Shown: positions 52,160 through 61,864, counted from the stretch's first letter. The stretch is 64,000 nt of DNA from Parasporobacterium sp. (GCA_017459985.1 JAFUBX010000008.1:1-64000); one strand, 5' to 3'. The notes: generated from the letters alone by a model not told the origin. Made by a program: numbers and translations.

Positions 52160-53031
52160 TCAATCTCTGCATTCATCGGAAGCTCCAGCACCTCCGGATT
52201 GGCCAGGATCTTCTTCAGAAGTCTGAGGGACTTGGCGTAGTAGTATCCGTCAGCCAGTCTTTCGTCTACGGTAAGACCCACATCCACCGTCTCATGGAAA
52301 TCAATCGTTCCGTCTTCCTTCCGGTACATCGTATCCTTGATCTCGCCCATGATGGCGAACAGGGAGCAGGTGCCCCAGTTGGTCAGATGGTGATAGCCCA
52401 CGTTCAGCTTCAGGGATCCCAGGTTGGAAAGCACCACGGACTGATAGTACGGGTCCGTCGCAATCAGGGAATACGGGCATTTGCCGATCCGGTCAAGGAA
52501 ACAGATGAATTCACAGAACAGACGGGTCATACGCCTCGGCATCCGGCTGACGATATCCATACTTTCCGAGGATTTGTCCACCTGATTGCTGCGGCCGGTA
52601 GTGATCTGCTCATACAGTTTGTGGTGAATGGTGAAGATCGTATCGTTCTCCGCTGCCTTCACCAGCGCCAGCGCCTCCGCACCATTGTCCGTAAAGAGCT
52701 TCTTGACCACAAAGGACGCCGTCACTTCATTTCGCTGATACATCAGTTTATTGGCGACGAACCGGTTCAGCCGCGGACGCAGGGTCAGGACCTTAATGAC
52801 CGCTGTGACCAGGATGTGGAAAGGTGTATACGGGAAATCCGTTTCTTTCTCATTGATCTTCGCCAGATATTCTCTGATCGGGGCCATTTCAAAACGTTCC
52901 AGAAAATATGCCTCATTATCGCAGCGGTTCGGATAAAGGATCGGTGTGATCACATGCATCGGATCCAGATCCCGGATCAGCTTTCCGTCGCGCCTGTCGC
53001 CAAAACGTCTGCGTGTTTTCTTTTTTGCCAT
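52153..53031 (-). CDS. stand-alone 2-oxoacid dehydrogenase E2-type acyltransferase domain
   Basis: 292 residues with a Lys/Arg-rich start, no lipoyl domain and no peripheral-subunit-binding domain. The body matches the chloramphenicol acetyltransferase-like catalytic domain: TPFHILVTAVIKVL, VVLSNLGSLKL and DVGLTVDERLADGYYYAKSL, the last corresponding to the HRxxDG active site. The catalytic His position is Glu (ERLADG), so acyl transfer by the usual mechanism is doubtful. Start at 53031 follows GGGGGGAG. It lies 186 bp downstream of an acyl-CoA ligase gene on the same strand. Confidence 0.8.
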   Translation of the reverse strand: MAKKKTRRRFGDRRDGKLIRDLDPMHVITPILYPNRCDNEAYFLERFEMAPIREYLAKINEKETDFPYTPFHILVTAVIKVLTLRPRLNRFVANKLMYQRNEVTASFVVKKLFTDNGAEALALVKAAENDTIFTIHHKLYEQITTGRSNQVDKSSESMDIVSRMPRRMTRLFCEFICFLDRIGKCPYSLIATDPYYQSVVLSNLGSLKLNVGYHHLTNWGTCSLFAIMGEIKDTMYRKEDGTIDFHETVDVGLTVDERLADGYYYAKSLRLLKKILANPEVLELPMNAEIDY

Positions 53032-53217
53032 TGGTTTTCTCCCCCCGGAATGATGATTGTTCAAACACAGTCGGAGCCATTATACAACATTCCTGCCTTT
53101 CCGTGAACCAGAAAATGAGATCCTGCGCAATTTTTCACTCACCTGACAGCCTCAGCACGGCGGGCAGTCCTCCCGCTGCTTTCAGGCTGCTCCGATTCAT
53201 TTATGCCGCACGACGGG

Positions 53218-55101
53218 TCAGTCCTCCTGTGCGCCTTCCATCACCGGAATATCATCCTCCTCCAATGACGCTGCCATCCGGGCGATCTCTTCTTTTCGCG
53301 CGGTTCCCGGATCGACGGCATTCTTCTCTTCCTCTGTCATGGCTGCCAGCTTTGCCAGCTCCTCTTCCTCCAGGATCCGGTATGCCACCTTGCCGACCAG
53401 CGTGGTGGGCAGGGAGTCGCGGAACACGATATCACAGGGCATGGCGTATTTTGCCACATGCTTTTTGCAATACGCCATGAGCTTCAGCCAGTTCTCATCG
53501 GAGGGCTCATATCCGGGCTTTAAGACGACAAACGCTTTGACCTTCTGCATTTTGTAGGAATCCGGGAGGCCGATGACACAGCTCATGTGCACCATCTCGT
53601 TGCCGTCCAGAATATTTTCCATCTGGGCCGGATATACATTATAGCCGGAGCTGATGATCATTCTCTTGGCACGGCCTTTGAAATACACAAATCCCTCCTG
53701 ATCCATGCATCCCAGGTCACCGGTGTACACCCAGGTCAGGCCGTCGCTGTGCTTGCGCAGAGTGTTGGCGGTCTCTTCTTCATTATTCATATACCCCTTC
53801 ATCACAGTGGGGCCGGCCAGCAGGATCTCGCCCTCTTCGCCATAGGGAAGCTCCTCGTCAGTACCGGGACGCACGATCTTGATGAAGGTATCCGGGAATG
53901 GAACGCCGATGCTTCCTTCCTTGTGCATGGTGGGCGGAGTCAGGCAGCAGGCAGTCACCGTCTCGGTGGTGCCGTAGCCTTCCCGTACCTGGATGGAAGC
54001 ATGATGGTCATACAGGAATTTGTCGAATTTCTTCTTCAGTTCGATGGACAGGGAATCTCCTCCGGAAAATACTCCCTTCAGGCTGCTCAGGTCTGCCTTT
54101 TCCATGCTGTCCAGCCGCAGCAGGGCTTCGTACAGCGTCGGCACACCGGCAATGAAATTGCATTTGTATTTCGTAATCTGTTTTGCATAGCTCTTGGGCG
54201 TAAACCGCGGAATCAGAATGCAGCGTCCGCCGTTAAACAGCATGGAATGAATGCAGACGCCCAGCCCGAATCCATGGAACACGGGCATGGCTGCCAGCAT
54301 ACGGTCCCCGGCCATAAACATGGGATTGACGCCGACGATCTGGGCAGCCAGGGCGTTGAAGTTGCGGTTGGACAGCTCGATGCCCTTGGTGGTTCCCGTT
54401 GTTCCGCCGGAATAAAGGATGACTGCGGTATCGTTGGCATCCTTGGACACTTCATAATCCCAGAAGCAGGCCTTTCCGATGTTCATAAATTCGTTCCAGC
54501 GGATCACCGGCGCGTCCTTCGGGATCTTCTTTACCTTGCGGCCTTCCGTCAGCATATAACCTGCCTTCACCGGTTTGGACAGCTCGTCCTTAATGGACGC
54601 GATCACCACGTTAACCAGTTTGGTGTTCTGCCGGATCGCCTCGATCTTGTTGTAGAACTGATCCAGGGTGATCACCGTAATACTGTTGGAAATATTAATG
54701 TAAAACTCCAGTTCCTTCTCCGCGGAAAGAGGATGCACCATATTGGCCACAGCCCCGATGCAGTTCAGAGCATAGAAAGCGAAAATAGCCTGCGGGCAGT
54801 TCGGAAGCGCGATGGTCACATGATCCCCTTCGCGGATTCCGAGGGTTTTCAAAGATCTGGCGCAGCGCTGGATCTCCCCCAGCATTTTCTTATATGTCGT
54901 GGATCTTCCCATGAAATCAAAGGCGATATAATTCGGAAACCGCTCAGCCGCAGCCTTCACGCCCTCATATAAAGTTCCGTTATAATAATCCAGATGAAAC
55001 GGGAGGCTTCCCAGGAAGGGTTCCCAGGGCGTTGCGGCCGTGATCGGATCCGTAGCCGTTTCCGGATTAACATATGCAGCTTTTAATTCAAACTCGTCCA
55101 T
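53218..55101 (-). CDS. AMP-forming acyl-CoA synthetase/ligase
   Basis: 627 residues. ILYSGGTTGTTKGIELSN is the ATP phosphate loop, YGTTETVTACC the adenine motif, WVYTGDLGCMDQEG the hinge, KRMIISSGYNVYPAQME and the catalytic Lys region TTLVGKVAYRILEE. The long-chain fatty-acid type is most likely, but substrate is not readable. A ~35-residue acidic tail follows the catalytic region. Start at 55101 follows GGAGG with 7 nt. Its partner downstream is the E2-type protein. Confidence 0.88.
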   Translation of the reverse strand: MDEFELKAAYVNPETATDPITAATPWEPFLGSLPFHLDYYNGTLYEGVKAAAERFPNYIAFDFMGRSTTYKKMLGEIQRCARSLKTLGIREGDHVTIALPNCPQAIFAFYALNCIGAVANMVHPLSAEKELEFYINISNSITVITLDQFYNKIEAIRQNTKLVNVVIASIKDELSKPVKAGYMLTEGRKVKKIPKDAPVIRWNEFMNIGKACFWDYEVSKDANDTAVILYSGGTTGTTKGIELSNRNFNALAAQIVGVNPMFMAGDRMLAAMPVFHGFGLGVCIHSMLFNGGRCILIPRFTPKSYAKQITKYKCNFIAGVPTLYEALLRLDSMEKADLSSLKGVFSGGDSLSIELKKKFDKFLYDHHASIQVREGYGTTETVTACCLTPPTMHKEGSIGVPFPDTFIKIVRPGTDEELPYGEEGEILLAGPTVMKGYMNNEEETANTLRKHSDGLTWVYTGDLGCMDQEGFVYFKGRAKRMIISSGYNVYPAQMENILDGNEMVHMSCVIGLPDSYKMQKVKAFVVLKPGYEPSDENWLKLMAYCKKHVAKYAMPCDIVFRDSLPTTLVGKVAYRILEEEELAKLAAMTEEEKNAVDPGTARKEEIARMAASLEEDDIPVMEGAQED

Positions 55102-55296
55102 TTTCATTCCTCCAAGACTGTTCTTTTTTCGACTCTTCTGTATGTCGGTTATTGTACCTGATGCCAAACTTTCCAGTCAATCAGCGGATTTGATATTTAT
55201 ACAAAGTGTAAAAATGTTCCCGCTCAGGACCCCACCGCAGGCCTGGAAGAGGGTAGCTGCATATTCCTGTAATTCTATGATTTCTTATATTCGATG

Positions 55297-55381
55297 TGAT
55301 TCTGAGCCATTTCGTGAGAAATTGCTTCGGGTTTCTCATTTTTACCATGATTCTGAGCCGCTTCGTGAGAAATTGCTTCGG
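55297..55381. repeat. 51-bp spaced direct repeat
   Basis: TGATTCTGAGCC plus TTCGTGAGAAATTGCTTCGG starts at 55297 and again at 55348; the units differ in 2 positions (AT versus GC) over 34 bp. Confidence 0.88.
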
Positions 55382-55455
55382 CTGGAATGATAAATACCTT
55401 CGACCCATCCGGAGATGCTCAAGCCTTCGGCAAAGGCCGAGGTAAAGGTGAAGAA

Positions 55456-55489
55456 TAAGAGGCACGCGTACAAGCCGCATGCCTCTTAC
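55456..55489 (-). terminator. terminator of the liv operon
   Basis: TAAGAGGCACGCG and CGCATGCCTCTTA form a 12-13-bp stem with an 8-nt loop, followed on minus by TTCTTC. About 80 bp beyond the livM stop. Confidence 0.7.
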
Positions 55490-55571
55490 AGAATTGATTT
55501 TCAGTTGTTATGTCGGTGCCGGCCGCCCGAAGTGGCTACGCCGGCTGTACCGCCGCTCAAAGCAAAGCGGG

Positions 55572-56606
55572 TTATGCCTGCATCTGGGCTTTGGCCCGAA
55601 GGTTCTTCTTGGGCTCTGAGAATCTCTTCTGGGAGAAGAGCTCGAAGTGGAGCTTCTTCTGGAGAGTTCCCATGATGCCGTCCGGCAGGAAAATGATAAC
55701 CAGGATGGCAATGGCGCCGAGAATGATGTTGGACCATCCGGGCAGCTTGGCCAGAATCTCGCTCAGCAGAACGTAGATGATGGCGCCGACGACGGGGCCG
55801 GACACGGTGCCGATACCGCCGATGATAACAATGAACACCATGGATACGGTCCAGCTGATATCAAATCCGGAGCTGGGGTAGATGGTCTGCTTGTTGACGA
55901 AGAAGACGGCACCTGCCAGCGCGGTAAATGCTGCCGCAATGACATAAACCAGCAGTTTGGACTTGAAGATATTCACGCCGACGGAGGAGGATGCATCCGC
56001 ATCGTCTCTCATGGCGGTCAGACCGAGACCGGTCTTGGTCCGGAGCAGTACATAGACCACCACCATGGCGATCACGCAGAGGGTGAGGGCCATCAGGTAG
56101 ATCTCCGGAATCCTCGGATACGGTTTTGCACGGACAGACATACCGCCGCCCTGATTGACGTATTTCCAGCTGAGGAACCAGGTGCAGATTGCTTCGGCCA
56201 CGACCCAGGTGGCGATGGCAAAATACATGCCCCGCATCCGGAATAATACGAAGGACAGAAGCAGTGCCACGACCACGGCGATCACCAGAGCCACCAGAAT
56301 ACCGACCCAGATGGACATGCTGTAGGTGGAGGTCATGACTGCGACCGAGAATCCGGCCAGACCGATGAAGGTCTGGTTGCCCAGGCTGGTCATGCCCGTG
56401 AAGCCTGACAGCAGGTTCCACATTTCACCCATGGTGATATAAAGGAAGATATTCATCAGGTAACGCATCAGGTTACTTGAGAACACACCTGTAATACCCA
56501 ATATGTATAACGCTGCAATAATAATGATACAGATGATCAGCATCGGTATGCCGTCCAGGACTTTGATAGGCTTATGAGCTGATGCTAAAGTTTTGTTGTC
56601 TCCCAT
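55572..56606 (-). CDS. livM: branched-chain amino-acid ABC transporter permease LivM
   Basis: 344 residues with about ten membrane helices. LLSGFTGMTSLGNQTFIGLAG (conserved Gly-rich loop) and GGIGTVSGPVVGAII, the LivM family motif, are present. With LivH it forms the channel for leucine/isoleucine/valine or other hydrophobic amino acids or amides. AAGGAGG precedes the ATG. Last gene of the operon. Confidence 0.95.
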   Translation of the reverse strand: MGDNKTLASAHKPIKVLDGIPMLIICIIIIAALYILGITGVFSSNLMRYLMNIFLYITMGEMWNLLSGFTGMTSLGNQTFIGLAGFSVAVMTSTYSMSIWVGILVALVIAVVVALLLSFVLFRMRGMYFAIATWVVAEAICTWFLSWKYVNQGGGMSVRAKPYPRIPEIYLMALTLCVIAMVVVYVLLRTKTGLGLTAMRDDADASSSVGVNIFKSKLLVYVIAAAFTALAGAVFFVNKQTIYPSSGFDISWTVSMVFIVIIGGIGTVSGPVVGAIIYVLLSEILAKLPGWSNIILGAIAILVIIFLPDGIMGTLQKKLHFELFSQKRFSEPKKNLRAKAQMQA

Positions 56607-56619
56607 AACATCCTCCTTC

Positions 56620-57462
56620 CTACTTACTGAACAAGCCCTGCGGTCTTACGGCAAGCATGATGATCAGCAGGATGTAACTGACGAGAAGACCGTAGTTCGC
56701 GCCGCCAATCACCTGTGCCAGACCGAATACCAGACCAGCCACCAGTGTTCCGGGAATGGATCCCATACCACCGATAACAACAACACCAAATGCGATCAGC
56801 AGGTAGCTGCCGCCGGAGGATGCATAGAAGGTCCACTTAAGGCCGATGCAAAGACCTGCGACTGCTGCGGTTGCCAGTGCGATGCCCATGGCGATGGCGT
56901 ATGTTTTCTTAACGCTGACGCCCATCAGGGATGCGGCCTGGGTATCATCCGAAGTTGCCCGGATGGACCGGCCCATATATGTCTTGTTAAGGAACATCGT
57001 CAGGATCAGGATCGTCACAAGGCTGATCACCAGAAGAATAATATCCAGCAATGCGATATTGATTCCGCCGATCTTGAGAATCGTGGAGCTGTATGCTGCG
57101 CCGGCGTGACGTGCGTCAGCCGTGAACAGCAGAAGCATTGCGTCCTGCAGGATAATGGAAAGACCGAAGGTAACCAGAAGAGCCGGTTCGGAGCCTTTCA
57201 GCATAACCCGGTTAATGAGGCCCGTCTGCAGTCCCATACCGATGAGGAACATGCAGGGGATGGTTACGATCAGCGTCAGGATGGGATCAACTCCCAGTGC
57301 CTGGGCAAGCAGCGTGGATCCGTATGCACCCAGGATAACGAATTCCCCGTGTGCCAGGTTGGTCAGCTTTACGATACCGAAGATCATGGTCATACCGACA
57401 CCCAGGACTGCGTAGATACCACCCAGCAAAATGCCGTTGATGATAAGCTGTATAACTTGCAT
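56620..57462 (-). CDS. livH: branched-chain amino-acid ABC transporter permease LivH
   Basis: 280 residues with about eight helices. NGILLGGIYAVLGVGMTMIFGI and LTNLAHGEFVILGAYG are the canonical start, and GGMGSIPGTLVAGLV the coupling region. It lies between livF and livM with 13-18 bp gaps. GAGAGGGGGT precedes the ATG. Confidence 0.95.
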   Translation of the reverse strand: MQVIQLIINGILLGGIYAVLGVGMTMIFGIVKLTNLAHGEFVILGAYGSTLLAQALGVDPILTLIVTIPCMFLIGMGLQTGLINRVMLKGSEPALLVTFGLSIILQDAMLLLFTADARHAGAAYSSTILKIGGINIALLDIILLVISLVTILILTMFLNKTYMGRSIRATSDDTQAASLMGVSVKKTYAIAMGIALATAAVAGLCIGLKWTFYASSGGSYLLIAFGVVVIGGMGSIPGTLVAGLVFGLAQVIGGANYGLLVSYILLIIMLAVRPQGLFSK

Positions 57463-57479
57463 ATATTCTACCCCCTCTC

Positions 57480-58196
57480 CTAGATACCGAAGTATGCCTT
57501 TTTGATCTCGTCATCGCCGAGTTCTCTCGGCGGGCCGGACAGAACGACTTCGCCCTTCAGCATGACGTGGCACAGCTCACCGGTCTTCATGGCTCTCTGG
57601 GTATCCTGCTCCACCAGCAGAACCGTGATCCCGGTTTCTTTATTAAGTCTCTTGATCGTGGCATAAATGTCTTTGATAACCGTCGGTGCCAGGCCCAGGG
57701 AGATCTCATCGAAGAGCACCAGCTCCGGATCCGTCATCAGGGCACGTCCGACTGCCACCATCTGCCGCTGTCCGCCGGAAAGAGATCCGGATGCATCGTT
57801 TCTCTTCTCTTTCAGAACAGGGAACAGATTATATACCTTTTCCAGGTTGTCCTTGGCCTTCGCCCGGACGCCCTTCGGGAAACTGCCCATGATCAGGTTG
57901 TCCTCCACGGACATCCGGATGAAGCAGCGGCTTCCCTGGGGAACCAGGCTCAGACCTCTGGTCACGATCTTTTCTGCGGGAAGGCCGGTAATGTCTTCCC
58001 CTTTGAAATACACCTTGCCTGCACTCGGCCTGTGAAGACCTGCAACGGTATCCATCAGAGTGGATTTGCCGGCGCCGTTGGAACCGATCAGGGAAACGAT
58101 CTTTCCTTCCGGCACATCCAGGGTCGCAGAATGAACAGCGATGAAATCTCCGTATTTGGCCTGAATGCCTTCAACTTTCAATAAAGGCTCACTCAT
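57480..58196 (-). CDS. livF: branched-chain amino-acid ABC transporter ATPase LivF
   Basis: 238 residues. Walker A GSNGAGKSTL, signature SGSLSGGQRQMVAVGRAL, Walker B LVLFDEISLGLAP and LLVEQDTQRAM as the switch region. Its start overlaps the livG stop (ATGA). It pairs with LivG at the cytoplasmic face. Confidence 0.95.
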   Translation of the reverse strand: MSEPLLKVEGIQAKYGDFIAVHSATLDVPEGKIVSLIGSNGAGKSTLMDTVAGLHRPSAGKVYFKGEDITGLPAEKIVTRGLSLVPQGSRCFIRMSVEDNLIMGSFPKGVRAKAKDNLEKVYNLFPVLKEKRNDASGSLSGGQRQMVAVGRALMTDPELVLFDEISLGLAPTVIKDIYATIKRLNKETGITVLLVEQDTQRAMKTGELCHVMLKGEVVLSGPPRELGDDEIKKAYFGI

Positions 58197-58930
58197 TCTT
58201 CATCATCCTCCTCTTCCACTCCCAGGTAAACAGCTTCGACTTCCTTGGATTCCATAACCGGCCGCGGATCGCCGATCAGCAGCTGGTGGCCTTCTGCCAT
58301 ACACATCAGATGGTCGGTGGATTCCACCATGGTCTGGATGACGTGCTCGATCCAGATAATGGAATAACCGGCGGCCTTCAGGTCTGCCACCATCTTCATA
58401 ACGTCCTGCACCTCGGCCTCGGTCAGACCGGCAGCAACCTCATCCAGAAGGAGGAGCTTCGGCTGGGTTCCCAGAGCCCGGGCGATCTCAAGACGTTTTC
58501 TGTCCAGCAGGGTCAGCTCTCCTGCAGGGATCTCTCTCTTTTCGTATAATTCCGTCAGTTTCAGTGACTCCAGGGCGATCCCCCGACCCTCGTGCTCGGA
58601 ATGTCCCGCGCCATGCACTGCGGCAACCAGCACATTTTCGAAGACGCTCATGCCTTCAAACGGACGGGGCACCTGGTAAGTTCTGCCGATACCCATGTGG
58701 CATCGTGCGGCAGGTTTGACCTTGGTGACATCGTGTCCGTTAAATGTGATTTTGCCTTTGGTAGGGATGATCAGACCGATCAGGGCATTGAACATGGTGG
58801 TCTTTCCGCAGCCGTTGGGCCCGATGACACCATAGACTTCGCCTTCTTCCACTGAAAATGACAGATCATGCAGAATCTGGACACGGCCATATCCTGCATC
58901 GACATTTTCAAATGTTAAAATATTTCCCAT
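58193..58930 (-). CDS. livG: branched-chain amino-acid ABC transporter ATPase LivG
   Basis: 245 residues. Walker A GPNGCGKTTMFNAL, family-specific RCHMGIGRTYQVPRPFEGM, ELTLLDRKRLEIARALGTQPKLLLLDEVAAGL (signature plus Walker B) and WIEHVIQTM. A short acidic tail ends the protein. GAGGGA precedes the ATG. It follows livK by 104 bp. Confidence 0.95.
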   Translation of the reverse strand: MGNILTFENVDAGYGRVQILHDLSFSVEEGEVYGVIGPNGCGKTTMFNALIGLIIPTKGKITFNGHDVTKVKPAARCHMGIGRTYQVPRPFEGMSVFENVLVAAVHGAGHSEHEGRGIALESLKLTELYEKREIPAGELTLLDRKRLEIARALGTQPKLLLLDEVAAGLTEAEVQDVMKMVADLKAAGYSIIWIEHVIQTMVESTDHLMCMAEGHQLLIGDPRPVMESKEVEAVYLGVEEEDDEE

Positions 58931-59034
58931 AGTAATCCCTCTTACTCAACAGATTCCCCCGCAAAAACACCAAACACAGTTCTGCGCTGTTTTCGCAGGG
59001 GAATCCCATTCATTCAACTTATAATTACTGAGAA

Positions 59035-60324
59035 TTATTTGTTTGTAGCATTACCCGGAACGTATTCTCCTTCAACGCTGATCACATCATAAACGGTGTT
59101 GTCGATAACCACCAGTTTCTCAGTGCCATCTTCCTGCAGCTGCCACTGTCCGCCTGCGATTACGGTATCACCATAGTGAAGTCCCATCAGTTCCTTGTCA
59201 TACTTGATCGGTCCGACGATGGTATCAAGGTCGGTAGCTGCCAGAGCGTCGCGGATCGCGTCCGGATCGGTGGAAGCTGCTCTTGTCAGAGCGTCGATTG
59301 CGATCTCCAGGGATGCATAAGCATATCCTGCCGGCTGCGGCATATCACGGCCGTCATTGTCGGCGGAGTAAGCTGCGCCGAGGTCTGCGGAGGAGATGCC
59401 TGTGGTTGCGGAAGAGAACGGATAGTTCGGTGTCCACCAAACCTCTGTCATGATGCCCTGAGCCAGACCCTGGGTATCGTTCTCAAGAACGGATACGTCG
59501 CCAGGAAGCAGGCAGCACTTACCCATTGTGATACATCCAACCTGAACACCTGCTGCCAGGCAAGCCTTGTAAACATTCAGGAAATCGGGAGGAATGTTGG
59601 TTCCTGCAAGGATATCGATCTCTTCTGCCTTGAAGGTGTTGGCCAGAGAGGTGAAGTCATTGGATCCGGACGGATACTGGCCGGGATCTACAACAACATA
59701 GCCGTCTTCCGGAAGCTTCTCAACAAAGATGTCATGCCATGCGGTACCGTCAGCATCGGTAGCGAAGGTGATACCAACCTTGTAGCCTTCGCCCGGGCCG
59801 TAGCCTGCTGCTGTCCACAGAGCTTTGTGGCACTCATAAACGTTCTCGATGGTCCAGAATGCGTGGAATACATATTCGCACTCTACGCCGCCTGCGACAT
59901 TGGCAGCAACCGGGTTAACCGGGGCCTGAATGGAAACGCAGGGAACTCCGTAACGCTCAGCGGTAGCTGCGACCGGGATAACGGTCTCCGGAGTCTGGAT
60001 CGCGATCATGATGTCTACATTATTTTCTTCAATCAGCTTCTGAGCCATCTCGGAGCATTTTGCGGAGTCGGACTCGGAGTCGTAAAGAACAACCTCGATC
60101 GGCTTTACAGCACCGTCAACTTCGATGCCGCCCAGATCCTCATTGACATACTTGGTGATCTGATCGATAACCCACTGTGCGCCTTCACCGTTGCCGGCCA
60201 GAGCGCCTGTAGACGGGTTCACATAACCGATCTTGATCGTGTCTGCTGCTGATGCGGTCATGGCACCGAAAATGCCAACGGCCAGAGTCAGAGCAAGTAC
60301 AACTGCTAATACTCTCTTTTTCAT
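59035..60324 (-). CDS. livK: amino-acid ABC transporter substrate-binding protein, LivK type
   Basis: 429 residues. A signal peptide (MKKRVLAVVLALTLAV...MTASA) precedes the periplasmic-binding type I domain starting DTIKIGYVNPSTGALAGNGE. There is no lipobox Cys, unusual for a Gram-positive binding protein, so how it is retained is unclear. The protein is longer than typical LivK (about 370). The likely ligand is branched-chain or related amino acids or amides; urea or short amides are possible. Promoter and dyad at 60382-60416. GAAAGGAGAG precedes the ATG. Confidence 0.92.
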   Translation of the reverse strand: MKKRVLAVVLALTLAVGIFGAMTASAADTIKIGYVNPSTGALAGNGEGAQWVIDQITKYVNEDLGGIEVDGAVKPIEVVLYDSESDSAKCSEMAQKLIEENNVDIMIAIQTPETVIPVAATAERYGVPCVSIQAPVNPVAANVAGGVECEYVFHAFWTIENVYECHKALWTAAGYGPGEGYKVGITFATDADGTAWHDIFVEKLPEDGYVVVDPGQYPSGSNDFTSLANTFKAEEIDILAGTNIPPDFLNVYKACLAAGVQVGCITMGKCCLLPGDVSVLENDTQGLAQGIMTEVWWTPNYPFSSATTGISSADLGAAYSADNDGRDMPQPAGYAYASLEIAIDALTRAASTDPDAIRDALAATDLDTIVGPIKYDKELMGLHYGDTVIAGGQWQLQEDGTEKLVVIDNTVYDVISVEGEYVPGNATNK

Positions 60325-60381
60325 GTTTCTCTCCTTTCGAGTTTCAAAATATATATCAGATTTCGCTGATACTTTGTTTAT

Positions 60382-60416
60382 ATTTTAACATCCGGGTATC
60401 AAATATTCAATTTGAT
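60382..60416 (-). promoter_or_regulatory. liv operon promoter with dyad over the -35
   Basis: Minus strand: -35 TTGAAT, 17-nt spacer, -10 TAAAAT with upstream TGT. The inverted repeat ATCAAAT-ATTCA-ATTTGAT (60398-60416) lies on the -35, and outer CCGGG/CCCGG arms extend it. Such a position suggests a repressor or activator site. Confidence 0.65.
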
Positions 60417-60516
60417 ATTCCCGGAGCGAATGTGCAAAATTCGCTCAAAAAGTTGTATATAATTTCCAATATATATTTCAGCTTTTCTTGAGAAATAGAC
60501 AGAAAAAGAGCTGTCC

Positions 60517-61563
60517 TCAGATCCGCTTCGACAGAACCTCCGGATTGGTGGCATACATAACGGCGGTGTCCCGGGTGATCCTGCCTTCCCTATACAGGCG
60601 CTGCAGCTCAGTGTCCATGCAGAGCATGGTTTTATCGCTGCCGCCGTAAATCACATTGTCGATCTGGTGGGTACGGCCGTCCCGGATCATATTCTGGATG
60701 GCCGGGTTAACGGTCATGACTTCAAATACCGGGATCCTCTGCCCGTCCACCGCAGGAATCAGCCGTTGGGAAACCACAGCCTTCAGTACCATGGACAGCT
60801 GGACCCGGATCTGGGCCTGCTGCTCCGCCGGGAAGGTGTCCACGATCCGGTCCATGGTCTTGGCGGCACCGATCGTATGCAGGGAAGACAGCAGCAGATG
60901 TCCGGTCTCCGCCGCGGTGATGGCGGTGCGGATGGTATCGAGATCCCGCATTTCTCCCAGCATGACCACGTCCGGCGCCTGCCGCAGCGCCGCCCTTAAC
61001 GCCCTGGAAAATGTGGCGGCGTCATTGGGCACTTCTCTCTGGCTGATCAGGGATTTTTTGTGTTTGTGGAGGTATTCGATGGGATCTTCGATGGTCACGA
61101 TGTGGCCGCTTCGCGAGGTGTTAATCCGGTCTACGATGCAGGCCAGAGTGGTGCTCTTGCCGCTGCCGGCGGGTCCGGTGACCAGGATCATTCCGCTGCG
61201 CTGATCCGCCAGGTTCATGACAATATCCGGAATATGCTGCTCCTGCGGATCCGGCAGTTCAAAATTCACGATCCTGCAGATAGCGGCGAGGGATCCCCTC
61301 TGCCGGTAGGCATTGCAGCGGAACCGGCTGACGTTGACGATGGCGAAGGAGAAATCATCGTCCCCCTCCCGGTCCAGCAGCGCCATGTCCCGGTGTGCCA
61401 GCTCGTACATCTGCCGGATCAGCTGTTCCGTATCAGCGGGCATCAGTCTGCCGTCCGTCAGATTGATCAGGTCGTTGTTGACCTTCACCGTTGCTCCGGC
61501 CCCCGGCATGATGAACACGTCCGATCCGCCCATTTCCACCGCCTTCTTAAGCAGCTCTATCAT
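60517..61563 (-). CDS. pilT: PilT-type twitching ATPase
   Basis: 348 residues. VTGPAGSGKSTTLACIVD (Walker A), HIVTIEDPIEYLHKHKKSL (Asp box), ALRQAPDVVMLGEMRD (Walker B) and ETGHLLLSSLHTIGA (His box) are intact. PilT drives retraction of type IV pili. Start at 61563 follows GAGGTGG. It lies 490 bp downstream of the pseudopilin-like genes, separated by repeats, and is transcribed in the same direction. Confidence 0.93.
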   Translation of the reverse strand: MIELLKKAVEMGGSDVFIMPGAGATVKVNNDLINLTDGRLMPADTEQLIRQMYELAHRDMALLDREGDDDFSFAIVNVSRFRCNAYRQRGSLAAICRIVNFELPDPQEQHIPDIVMNLADQRSGMILVTGPAGSGKSTTLACIVDRINTSRSGHIVTIEDPIEYLHKHKKSLISQREVPNDAATFSRALRAALRQAPDVVMLGEMRDLDTIRTAITAAETGHLLLSSLHTIGAAKTMDRIVDTFPAEQQAQIRVQLSMVLKAVVSQRLIPAVDGQRIPVFEVMTVNPAIQNMIRDGRTHQIDNVIYGGSDKTMLCMDTELQRLYREGRITRDTAVMYATNPEVLSKRI

Positions 61564-61758
61564 AGTTTCCACCTCGTTCTTTTGTTTCATTTTTGTCTTA
61601 TTTACAGATTGCTATAGACTGCAGATGACAGAATTTGAATGCATTACTACATTTTGCAAATTACAGGGATCGGGCCTGTCTGCATTTGGATGTTTTTGGC
61701 TGCATTCCGGACGCGTCGGCCTGCATGGAGCCACTGATCTCTGCGTGATTTATTAATC

Positions 61759-61850
61759 TGGACCATATATAAAATAATCTGGGATTGCTATCTCTGTTTT
61801 TTTCTCCGCCGCAGGGATAGTATTTGGCAATTATTTTTCTCATGGTCCAA
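61759..61850. repeat. repeat family E, copy before pilT
   Basis: TGGACCAT and ATGGTCCA are perfect 8-bp inverted ends. Inside are TATCTCTG and CAGGGATAGTATTTGG, with CAATTATTTTTC. The same motifs occur at 30.6-30.9 kb. Confidence 0.85.
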
Positions 61851-61864
61851 GTTTTCTAGTCAAA

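Larger units (their letters stand above)
55102..55571. other. 470-bp intergenic region with tandem repeat and terminator
   Basis: It holds the acyl-CoA ligase promoter region, a 51-bp direct repeat (55297-55381) and the terminator of the liv operon (55456-55489). No gene is seen. Confidence 0.7.

Noticed and set aside
53587-54972. 461-codon frame opposite the acyl-CoA ligase
   Set aside because: Antisense shadow; the ligase on minus has all family motifs.
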